This document shows, one piece after another, positions 1-12,400 of a DNA stretch of 64,000 bases. The DNA lies in the NCBI GenBank assembly GCA_905198835.1, contig CAJKDY010000001.1, positions 62,001 through 126,000 of the forward strand. The letters are read 5' to 3'. Origin of the DNA: an uncultured Eubacteriales bacterium (GTDB lineage: Bacteria; Bacillota; Clostridia; Oscillospirales; Oscillospiraceae). Position 1 is the first letter of the stretch; every line of letters starts with the position of its first letter. The translations under genes and the position numbers were made by a program. The notes beneath the pieces were generated by a model, which was not told the DNA's origin, did not search any database, and saw only the letters and a list, made by a program, of their open reading frames with translations.

Positions 1-433
1 CGTCACCATGAAGTATCACTCCGGCTTCCTGCTTTGGAACGAGCTGACCACCTCCGACCTCCACAAGAGCGTGACCGCCACCGCGCTCGCCGGCGGCGCC
101 ACCGTGCCCGCGCCGGAGAGCTACGCCACCACCGGTCGGACTCTGCGGGAGGACTGGACCCCCGATATGGGCTCCTTCACCGTGGCCTCCTCCAACGAGA
201 ATGTGGCCATTGCCCGGGTGGTGGGCAATACCATTCAGGTGACCCCCGTGCCCGGCGGCTACGGCCAGGCTATGATCCTGGTAAAGTGGACCGGCAAGGG
301 TGACGATGCCGCCACCGCCGACGTCCGCGAGGGCAACAACCAGACCGCCGAGTATGCCCTCATTGCCCTTAATGTCCTTCAGGACCAGAACACCGTGCCC
401 ACACTGGCCAACGGCGTGCCTGCCGCCAGCCGG
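1..433 (+). other. Spacer 0: Ig-like domain, N-terminally cut by the window edge
   Basis: This is the end of a bacterial Ig-like (Big_2-type) domain. It has the strand YHSGFLLW (14-37), a variant of the G-F-N-L-Y strand seen in later spacers, then an S-x-N-E-x-V-A strand near 205 and a closing beta strand before propeller 1. The upstream part, and presumably another propeller, lies outside the window. Confidence 0.6.
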
Positions 434-3400
434 GTGGCCGCGCCGCAGGTGGCCGCGGGAACGAACTTTGTGGTCACCCTCCGCGCCGACGGCACCGTTT
501 GGACCTGGGGCGCCAACAACTACGGCCAGCTGGGCGACGGCACCGTCACCGAGCGCACCATCCCCGTCCAGGTGGTCACCGACATCTACAACACCCCCCT
601 GACCGGCATCGTCTCCATCGCCGCCGGCGATACCTTCGCCGTGGCCGCGGATAAGGACGGCTATGTCTGGACTTGGGGCCGCAACAATGTGGGTCAGCTG
701 GGCCAGGGCTCCGCCTTCACCGGCGCTTACTCCACCTATGCCCGGAAGGTCCGCAAGGGCGCTCAGCCCAACGCTGTGGCCACTGAGCTCTATCTCACCG
801 GCATCAAGACCGTGGCCGCGGGCGGCACCTATGTGGGCGCCACTATCGGTGGTGACTTCGCCGGCGCGGTGGACCAGAACGGCTATGTCTACACTTGGGG
901 CAGCAGTGCCTTCGGCCAGCTGGGCAACGGTACCTCCACCAACTCCAATACCCCCGTTCGGGTCCTGGCCGGCGACTCCGCCGCGGGCCAGAGCCAGAGC
1001 CTGTATGCCTACGACCAGTATCTGCGCAACGTCATCGCCCTTACCGCCGGAAAGGGCCATATGGTGGCCGTTCTGGATAACTCCTCTGTGGTGGCCTGGG
1101 GCCGCAACGTGTTGACCAGCGCCGGCGACGTTCAGCAGCTGGGCACCGAGTACAACCATAACGCTACCATTCCGCTGCCTGTGGCTCGGGGCAATAACCC
1201 CGCCGGACGGAACATGAGCGCGGTCAATGACCGCCGCTTTATCCGCCAGGTGGTGGGTGTGGCCGCCGGCAACCAGACCACCGTCTTCCAGACTGTGGAC
1301 GTCAAGCCCGCTGCGTTGACTGCGGACATGGACGCCAATACCCCCGTCAGCGGTTACGACAAGGGCTATGCCCTCATCACTGGCACCATCCGGCCCCATA
1401 ACTATACCGACGGCCAGTATAAGTGGACCCGGCCCACCGTGCTTACCGACCCCGATGTGGTGGGCAGCATCGAGCGCTTGGCCGACCACAGCGATACCTC
1501 TTCTGACATTACCCGCGCCATGACCAACATCTATCAGGTGGCCGCGGGCAATGAGAATGTGGCTCTTATGACCGGTCCCGCGCCGGCAGGCACCATCTGG
1601 GGCATGGGCGTCAACACCGACGGCCAGTTGGCCCAGGGCTACACCACCGGCCAGAATACCGCCACCCAGACCGATCCCACCATGGGCCCGGTGAAGATCT
1701 ACGCGCCTCAGAGTCAGCAGCCTGTGGATAGCCGGGATAAGATCCCCATGACCGCCAACGCCGCTGTGGCGGTGGGCGACTATACCACCGTCTTGTACCA
1801 GACTGACGGTACAGTCTACACCGTGGGCCGCGGGACCAACGGCCAGCTGGGCGACGGCACAAAGCTCTCCAAGAACCTGCCCGTCCAGGCCGGGACCAGC
1901 AACCGCCTGTCGGTCAAGCCTGTGGACGTGACCATCCAGGGCCGGGGCATCCACCATACCTTGACCGGCGGCAATGTGATCTCCGACTATGTGACCTTGG
2001 GCAAGAACGACGTCATGATCATCGAGCAGGGTACGGGCTTTGCCAATATCAAGCTCCAGCAGAGCGCGGGCTTCAACCTCTACCGCGACGCCTACTATGA
2101 CGACCTGCCCGCCGGCGCTACCGTTCGCTATCGCCTGAGCGATTACACCATCGCTACCTTCGACGGCACTGTGGACGGCTATGGCGTGGCCCAGGGCGAT
2201 ACCATTACCATCGTCCCCGTGGGCGACAAGTTCGGCGCTACTGAACTGATCATCACCGTTTTGGATCAGGACGGAAACGCCATTGCCGTAGGCGTGACCC
2301 GCATCACGGTGGTGGAGAGCGTGGCCACCGCCACCGCCGCTGTGGCCGCCGGAAGGAACCACTCCGTGGCGCTGAGCCAGGACGGCAAGCTCTACACCTG
2401 GGGCGCCAACGCTGCGGGCCAGCTGGGTCGCGACGGCCTCTACAACCCCGCCTATCAGGAGTATCCCTTCCGGGTCGAGATCAAGGACGCCGCGGGCAAC
2501 GACGTGAAGTTCCGCGCCATTGCCGCCGGCTCCACCTTCACCCTGGCCATCGATAAAGACGATAACCTCTGGGCCTGGGGCGACTACTTTGGCGCTGAGA
2601 GCGCCATCGTCACCACGCTGGGCGCTGAGACCGTGGGCAAGGTGGCCCAGGTCAAGGCTTATGACCAGCGGGTGATCATCCTGACGGCTGACGGCCGGGT
2701 CATTACCGTGATCGGGGATCCCGCCGGGACCCACACCGAGCGTATCGACGGCGTGAACACTACTTTGGACAACACCCAGAACGTGACGCTGCCCGGCGAC
2801 ATCGGCCTGATCCATCAGGTGGATGTGGGTGCGGAGCACTTCATGCTGCTGGGTAAGTACGATGAGACCACCGGTGGCACCGTCTACACCTGGGGCGCCA
2901 ACACCAGCGGCCAGTTGGGCGCCGGCTATCAGCGCGCCCGTACCGGCAACGGCAACAGTATTACTATGGACATGGTGGACAGTCACACCGGTAAGACCTT
3001 TGTGGCCGAGAATCCCAATACCTCGTACAGCACCGCCCGCACCACCATCAATGCCGACTACCTCACCGCCAAGACCGGCCTGAACCGCACTGCGCCTGAG
3101 GCGGTGGTGACGGAGGACTGGTCCGGTATCGCAAACCGCGAGCTGGTTTACATTTATCTGGATGGCACCCGCCAGTACGCCTGGCTGGATGTGGTCCGTC
3201 GGGTGAACATGCAGACCGGCACGACCCCGGTCCAGAAGACCTACAATGGCTTTGCCGTTTGGGACCATGCGGGCGTCGAGCTCTATCTGGACAGCGGCGT
3301 CTATAAGCAGGTCTCCGACGATACCGAGATCACTCTCACCGCCGACGAGATCGCCGCGCTCACCGCCGTGATGGTGGATCAGCCGGTCATGGGCGATGTG

Positions 3401-6400
3401 ATCCGGGAGGCGCCCAAGTCTAGCGCCACCCTGACGGGGATCAAGTCCATTGCCGCCGGCGGGTACTCCTCCGCTGCCGTTACCATGGACGGCCAGGTCT
3501 ATACCTGGGGCTCCAACCGCTACTACGACGCGGGTGTAGCCGACTATTATATCACCGAGGGCTACAAGGCCGATCCCACCGCCGCCGATCCCGACGCGGC
3601 GCTGAAGACCATTCCCACCGGCGGTGTGGCGCAGGCCACGCCGGTGTCCGTGCGCTCTAATCTGAACCACGCCAACTACTGGTCCATCGTGCAGCCCACT
3701 CTGATGACCGACAGCCGCGGCCAGGTCCTCTCTGGTGTGAGCTATGTGAGCATGGGCGAGTATCACGGCATGGCCGTGCTGGAGGACAAGGGCCAGGTGT
3801 ACGCCTGGGGCCTCAACTCCAAGGGCCAGACCGGCGTTGGCTGGGACGACAGCACCCACGGCAACACCTCCTCCGGCAACAACAATGAGAATAACGGCGT
3901 CAACGACCAAAATGACGCCTACTATGTCCGCGCCGCCGCTCCCGTAGCCCGGGGCGACAGCTTCAACGCCGCCGCCGAGACCGTGTTCCAGGGCGTGCTG
4001 GCCATCGACGCGGGCATGACCCACTCCCTGATGATCCGTTCCGACGGCTTTGCCTTTGCCGCGGGCTCCAATGAGAACTACAAGCTGGGCGCGGCCACCG
4101 TCTATGAGGACGCTACCCGCGCCGATAACGGCTTTATCACCGATACCCCCGTCCAGGTGGGCGCGCTGGAGTCCAAGGGCATGGCCATTTACCGTGCCCA
4201 GGTCTACACTGTGGACGGCACCACCGAGACCCTGGCCCGGGAAGTGACCTTCAATCCCGCCGACGGCTCTACCGCCAACGGCAACGCCCCTGCCGGTCTG
4301 TGCCGGGGCACCACAGTCACCAAGATCGGCACCGACTATCAGTGCGATGTGTGCCACGCCGTGGTCAACGCCTCCGCCGTGACCGTGGATGCCAACGACG
4401 CCAACATCGGCACCATGGCCGCCGGCGCCTGCGGCACTGTGAACCTGGGCGTGGGCGGGACCATCAACCTGGATGGTACGGGCGCCGTGAGCCAGCTTAC
4501 CATCGCGGAAAATGAGATCGCCAAGGTGGACTACAGCGATCAGGTCAATAAGCCCGCCTTGGTAGAGGTCTATCTCTCCGGCTTCAACCTGCTGGTGGAC
4601 AGCCGCTCCATGACCCTGCGCCAGGCCGACGTCACCGCCGGGGCCATGCACTGGACCTCCGGCGACACCACCGTGGCCACCGTGGCCACCAACGATGCCA
4701 ACACCATTGCCACCATGACCCCGGTGGAGGGCAAGTACGGCGAGACTATGATCCGGGTCACCAACAACATCTCCGGCCACACCGGCTCCATGCGCCTCAC
4801 TGTCACCCAGAAGATCCAGGGCTCGATCATGGTGGCGCCCATGGTGGCTACTGGCTTGAACTTCTCCGCCGCGCTGCGCTCTGACGGTACCGTTTGGGCC
4901 TGGGGCAACAACGACTACGGCCAGCTGGGCGACGGCACCACCACCACCCGCACCATGCCCACCCAGGTCCAGGTGGAGAACCGCCGTGAGGATGGCAAGG
5001 TCTGGCGGACCTACCTATATGACATCGTCTATATCGCCGCGGGCGCCAACCACCTGGTGATGGTGGACAAGAACGGCAAGGCCTACACCACCGGCGACAA
5101 CACCTACGGCCAGCTGGGCTACAACACCGCGCCTACCTACGCTGTGGATGTGGACGGTAATCCCGTCTACGTCAAGGACGCCGATGGCAACGATACGACC
5201 GAGCGGGTCATCGACCGCAGCGTGCCCTATAAGAACAACTACGCCGTGCAGGTGGTCTTTACTGACGACGCCGGCGAGCCTTTGGCTCAGCAGCCCTTTA
5301 TCACCGCTGTGGCCGCGGGCTACAACCACACCCTGGCCCTGACCCGGGGTGTGGAGATCGCCAACTATTCTTACAATGAGTCCGGCGAGGTCAAGACCGT
5401 CAGCTACACCGGCGGCGAGGTCTGGAGCTGGGGCTCCAACGGCGCTTATATCGGCACCACCTGGTATAACACCTTCCAGTTGGGCCAGGGCACCAGCATC
5501 AATGACGCCAGCCCCAGCGACAACTACGTGGCCCTGCCGCGGCGGGTCCTCAAGGGCGAGAGCGCCTCGGATACCGATTACCTGGGCTCCATCGTGGGCA
5601 TCTACGCCGGGTACTATAACTCCTTCGCGATCCGTAATGACGGCTACGTCCTGGGCTGGGGCCTCAATAACTTTGGCCAGCTGGGCGACGGTACCACCCA
5701 GAGCCGGGGCCTGCCCGTGCTGATGCACGCCGGCATGAGCAACAGCAGCGATGATTACCTGCGCAACGCCTACATGGTTGCCGCGGGCCTTAACCATACC
5801 CTGGTGCTGGTGCGCATCGACGGCGAGGGCGGCTATGCCGGCAAGGTCCGCAGCGAGATCTACACCATGGGCGACAACTACTACGGTCAGCTGGGCGCCT
5901 GGAGCATGGATCACTTTGGCGGCGCTGACCGCCTGGAGGGCAGCGATCTTTACGAGTATAGCTCCCTCCTGCCTGTTCGGGTGCTGGGCGGCCACGTGGT
6001 GGACGCCAACAACGTGCCCAACCAGGATTGGTGGACGGCCAGCCACAACTGGTTCGGTTCTACCTTCGACGACAGCGACCACAATATCATCCTCACCGCC
6101 GTCTATGCCGGTGAGTACCAGAGCTATGCCCTGGACGACCAGGGTCAGGTCTGGGCTTGGGGCTACAACGGTTACGGCGAGTTGGGACTGACCAGCGTCA
6201 ACTCCTCCTCCGCCGGGATCAACAGCGAGAACATCGTGCCTCGCCGTACCCTGGCCGGCGAGAGCGGCGACTACTCCGGCGCCATTTTGGACGCGGAGGG
6301 CAACGTGGACTACACCCAGTATCTCACTGGTATCCGCACCGCCGCGGCCAAGTACCACCACGTTATCGCCCTGAAGGCGAACGGCACCGTCTGGGGTTGG

Positions 6401-9400
6401 GGCCAGAACAACGACTGGAAGCTGGGCCAGAACGTCACCGACCGCAGTGTGGACTACGGCTATAAGTATAACGGCTTCCGGGACGACGCCCTCTACGGCA
6501 GCGACGGCGTCACCGTTACCACCGACAAGACCTGGCCTGATCAGCGCTACAATCATGAGGTGCGGACCAACGAGCTGGCGCCCACCGCCCTTACCGTCAC
6601 CCGGAACTATCCTGTCCGGGTAGGCGAGGTGGAGTATACCCTGATGATGCTGGACGACGACCAGGGCGGCCATGTGACCATCCACACCTATGACGCGCTG
6701 GGTACCACCTTGCGCAGCGCCGAGGTCTATCCCGCCGGCACCGAGGTCATCCGTCTGAGCGATAACCAGACCGCTGTGGTGGCGCTGGATGACATTAAAC
6801 GGCAGTATCTCTCCGGCTTCGACCTCTATGACCGTAACAGCCAGACCACCTTTGCCAGTCTCACCAGCGTCAGCCAGTTGACCCTGAGCGTGGTGGACGC
6901 GCGCATGGGTACCTTGGTGGCCGACGAGACCGCCAATACCATTACCTTCCAGCCCAGCAAGACCACCATGGGCTCGACCATGGTGTCCATCAGCTATACC
7001 GCGGATGGCCAGACCTACACCATGCTGATGAAGATGGTGGTCTCCCGCCAGGCCAGCGATATCTCCCATGAGCAGCGCCAGCGGCCCGACGTGGCCACCC
7101 CCGCCATCGACGCCCAGGACGACCACACCGTCTCGCTGAAGGCTGACGGCACCGTCTGGACCTGGGGCGACGGCTCGGTGGGTCAGCTGGGTGACGGCCA
7201 GACCAACTCCTATAGCTACCCCGTGCCCGTCTCCCGCGGCGAGCAGGAGGTCTATTACTACTGCCCGAATTGCGACGCGCTGATCCCCGAGAGCGCCTTT
7301 ACCCGGGCCGTTGTGGGCCAGGATGACGAGGGTAACGATATCCTCAGCGACGTCTACACCTATACCTGCACCTGCACCTACCACGACGATGTCACCGACA
7401 CCGATGTGAATCTGGTCCTGAACCGGGACGACCTGGAGAGCACCGGCACCGCCCTGCACCACATTGTGGCCGTCTCCGCCGGCGAGGATTACACGCTGGC
7501 GCTGGATCTGTGGGGCAACGTCTGGGCCTGGGGCAAGGGCGTGGTGGTCACCGGCAGCGCCGACGGCTACACCCTCACGCCGGTGCGGGTCGACTTCTCC
7601 GGCAGCTATGATGAAGATTATATCTCCGACGCCACCGGTTATCCCGCCACACCCTCCAGCGATGCGGTGGATACCGCCGACAACGGCGTGATCTCTGACC
7701 GTGTGATCATTGTCTCCATCGCCGCCGGCCGCGACCATGCCGTGGCGCTGGACTCCAACGGCACCGTGTGGACCTGGGGTAACGACGGCTTTGGCCAGCT
7801 GGGCCGGGACGCCGCCACCTACGGCGCGTCCAACACCAACAAGTGGGACTGGACCGCTACCTATTCCTACTATAACAGCAGCTATAACTATTATGATGTC
7901 TATGGCTCCACCTTCCGTAATGATACCTACGGCCAGTTCGCCAACCTCTCTGCCCGGGACAGCTCGGCCAAGCCGGTCCACGTGGTCCGGGGCGAGGCCG
8001 CCGTCCGCGGCCTGGCCGCCAACGTGGGCTACCGCTATCTGGACCACATCGTAGCCATCGAGGCCGGCGATTACTTCACCCTGGCGCTGCGCAGCGACGG
8101 CAGTCTCTACGCCTGGGGCCGCAACGACGGCGCCCAGCTTGGCCAGGGCGTGGAGTACGGCGGCAACGGCAAGCGGGCCCAGTCTGACCGTCTGGACCGC
8201 TATGTGCCCACCCTGGTGGAGGCCCCCAACGCCGATACCAACTTTGTCACCTACAATAAGCCCATGTCCCCGGTGGTGGATATGGCTGCCGGCGAGAGCC
8301 ACGCCGTCGCCCTTGGGGCCGACGGCAAGATCTACACCTGGGGCCTGACCTACATCCGCAGCGACTACTGGGTCAACACCGATTACGAGCACCACAGTCT
8401 GCCCATCCAGATCGATGTGGCCGCTAAGGCCGGCTCCGCCGCGTTGAAGGCCGGCACGGCCAAGATCACCGACGTGGCCGCAGGCGGACACACCGGCTAT
8501 GCCGTAGCCAGCGATGGCTCGGCCTACTCCTGGGGCGGCAAGTTTGGCGGCGCTCGGGCTGACGGCGTGGGCACCCATGCCAGCAATACCTGGAGCACCT
8601 CCGCGGGTAAGACTGTCACCGAGAGCTGGAGCGGCGTCACCAATGACGTCAGCCGGATCCGCAGCGGCGAGGGGCCCTACGAGACCGCCGACAGCGCCAA
8701 CTACATCGACCACGTTACCGCCATCACCGGCGGCGAGAACACGGTCTTTGTGCTCACCGAGGACGGCTATGTCTACGGCGCGGGCGCCAACACCAAGGGC
8801 CAGACCGGCAACCTCCTCACCGGTGGCACCGAGCGTGACGACGGCATCCACATCAGCTCCCTGGCGCTGGTCGGCGCCCGGGCGGCCAACCTCCTGCAGA
8901 TCACCACCGGCTCGCTCACCGGAGCGGATATCAACTGGCACATGGAGAAGGATCATGTGACCCAGTATAGCGCCACCGAGCAGGCCAATATCCTCAACAA
9001 TCCCGCCTCCGATACCCGGGGCCGGGCCCAGTACTTTGCACCCAAGGCCCTGGAGATCGATGAGGACGATGAGGATCCGGGCATCTACATGGGCGAGCTG
9101 CCTGTGGACGTCTATATGACCCAGACCCAGGTCCTCACCGTGGACAGCACCTCCATCGTAGAGGAGATGTATAAGGGCTATAACCTCAACTGGGAGAAGA
9201 CTGTGCGCAATGCGGAGATCGCCGAGCGCACCGGCGAGACCAACGCCAGCGATACCCATACCCATGCCGAGGACTACGCCGATCGCTTCACCTTCTTCTC
9301 CAGCGACGAGTCCATTGTCCAGGTCCGGCCTGTTTTGAACGACGCCAAGACCAAGACCATCGGCGCTCAGATCGTGCCCACCGGTCTGATCAAAGGCGAG

Positions 9401-12400
9401 CTTTACAGCCGTTTTGGCACTGCTACCATTGTGGTCATCGACAAGCTCAACGGCTATTGGGGATCCTTTAAGGTCACTGTCTTTGGCGAGGGCACCAACG
9501 CTGACGGCGACGCCATCGTCTCGGTGGAGAAGGTCTACGCCGGATACAATACCTCCTTTGCCATCAAGCGCAACGGTACGGTCTGGGCCTGGGGCGACAA
9601 CCTCAACGGCAATCTGGGCCTGTCCACTCAGAGCGAGGACGATGTAAAGACCGAGACCGCGTCCCCGGCCAATTACTTTACCTGGAAATACTATCCCGCC
9701 GACCCCTATGTCAAGGGAACGCCGGGCAAGATGGATAACGCCATTACCGACGCGGAGAACGCCATGGGTCTGGCCAGCACCACCGGCACCCTGCGCAATA
9801 ATGCCGCTAACGCCGCCGCCGCTCTGGCCACCGCCCAGGGCCAGATGACCGCGGCCAACTGGACGGCCCTGCGCCAGAGCTTGATCGACGCCATTGCCGA
9901 CGTGGAGACCCAGACCGCTTCGGCCCGGACGCTGATCCTCTCCACTGCCGGCGCGCTGCGCACCAACTATGTGGAAGGCGCGGTCCAGGATGTGGCCGAT
10001 CTGATCTTTGACGGCGACGAAACAAGCGGCAGCGACCTTCTGGATCTGCTGACCCGTCGCCAGGCGGTGTATACCGCGACAAAGGTCCACCTGGAGAACA
10101 TGACCAACCTGCCCACCGCGGCGCAGTTTGGCGATCTGATCTCCAACCTCAACACCCTGGATATCGACCTGTCCAAGGTGGCCGGCGAGCTGGATGACCT
10201 TTACGGCGCCGGCGGTCAGTTGGATCCCGCCGCCACGCCCAACGACTCGACCACCGCCACCAAACGCGAGCTGTTTGAGTATCTCATCCACAAGGATGCT
10301 CTGGGCAATATCCAGAGCGATGTGAACGCCTCCTTTGCCAATGCCGACCAGCTCATGCGTGATCTGGACCAGCGCATCACCGGCGCTGACAGCCCGCTGA
10401 ATCAGGCCATCGCCGCCGCCAACGCCGCCCGGACCGCCATGGACGCCAACGAGCTGAAGAATAGGGCCCAGGCTGTGGAGAATGCCCGTTTGGACGACCA
10501 GATCGCCCGTCAGCAGCTGGATCCCTACCGCAACACCGTGGCCTTCTACCAGGCCATGATCGACTTCCTGCGCGAAAACAAGGGCGATCCCACCGATCCC
10601 GACGACTACATCAATCGCTATCCCGGCGTGGTGGTCATCACCGGTCTGACTGACGCGGGCAAGGCCGCGGCCAGCCTGACGCTGCCCACCGTCTTGAAGG
10701 AGAGCGACTACTCGATGGTGCTGGATACCAGCGCCGCCACCGCCCTGTCCGCTCAGAGCATCACCAGCATCCCCGTGTTCATCGTGGATATGGACACCTT
10801 TGGTCCCACGAATCCCGGCCATCCCTTCTCCGACGGTGCCTTCACCACCCTCACCATCCCCGAGGGCTATCAGGTGGTCCGGTTTGTGGAGGACGGCAAG
10901 ATCAACCGCACCAACAGCGCCGGAACGGTCGTCGCTGTGCCCGACGTGAAGGGCGCTCTGGCCGGAACGAAGATGCAGACGCTGAACTTTGACGGCGTTG
11001 TGCCCGCCGATGCCGCTGGCAACACCACCGGCGCCATGCTGACTGCGTCCTTCACCAACGACGCCTACAAAGACATGCCCTATGCCTACAGTGCTCTCAA
11101 GTACATCAACGTCCAGCTCACCCGCCAGGAGGGCACGGGCGCCATTGACAGCTCTCGCCTGGACGCCCTGAAGGCCTCCGGCATTTTCAGCACGCTCCAG
11201 CTCGACGGCAAGGAGCCTCCCGAGGAGGAGGAGACCGTGGATGTGGACTCCGAGCTGATCATTACTCCCACCCAGGTGGCCGGCGTCAATGGCCGGGGCC
11301 AGCTGGGCACGGGTACAGACTACAACCCCGCCATCATCAAGATGTCCGTCAACCGCAGCTATAAGGAGGCCAAGGATGTGGGCGGCCATGTGCTGGCCCT
11401 GGACGCCTACGGCGACCTCTATGCCTGGGGCTACAACTCCTATGGCCAGTTGGGTAACGGCAACACCGACCGCTATAAGTATCCCACCCGCGTTCTGGCC
11501 GGCGACAGCCCCTACTGGTACGTCATGGGCAGCGACGACCGCCGCTACTACACCGACGGCCAGGGTGGCTGGTATGCCACGGATCCGGACACCAAGGCTC
11601 GGGTCACCTATACCAATGAGACCCTGCCCAAGGACGTTACGCTGGGCGACGAGCGCTACCTTACCGGCGTTGTGGATATGGCCACCGGCTATGACCACTC
11701 CCTGGCGCTCCTGAAGGATGGCACCGTTTTGGCCTGGGGCAATACTTACCGCAACCAGGCCGGTCCTGCCATCGACGGCATCTACCGCTCGCTGACACCG
11801 CGGGTGTTCTACAAGGGCGGTAGCGTGGGCGATGGCTACTATCTCAATAATGCCATCTCCGTCAGTGCCTCGGGCGTCTCCACCACCGACGGCACCTCCG
11901 CCATCCTCCGCTCCGACGGCACCGTCTTTGCCTGGGGCTCCAACACCAACCAGCTACTGGGCAACAACACCGGTCGAGGCGTACTGGGTCCCCTGGGCGT
12001 GATGACCAGCGGCAGCGGCTATACCGCCAAGGGCACTACCAGCCTGAGCTATACCGATCCCGACAACAATACCGTCCACCCCGTGGATCCCTATAAGGAC
12101 AATATCAACGCTGACTACAAGGCCACCTCCGGCGGCACCACTGAGAGCCTGGAGGAGGATACGGATCTCTACCTGGTCAATGTGGGCACCATGCTGGGCC
12201 ACCATGACGATCCCGTTCTGGGCGCCGCCGCCAACCGCTCCGGTGTTGTGGAGCTGGATATGAGCCAGAATCATGCCTTGGCGTTGGTGAATACCTACGA
12301 CATCGTGGACCGGGATGAGCACTTCCTGGTCATCGACAAGACCACCGCCGATGCGCCCGCCACCGTCTACAAAGATGAGGCCGACGTGGTCAACGCCCAG

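Noticed and set aside
8..10. ATG near the window start as a gene start
   Set aside because: The frame is open before it, there is no ribosome binding site, and it lies inside an Ig-like domain that is cut by the window edge.
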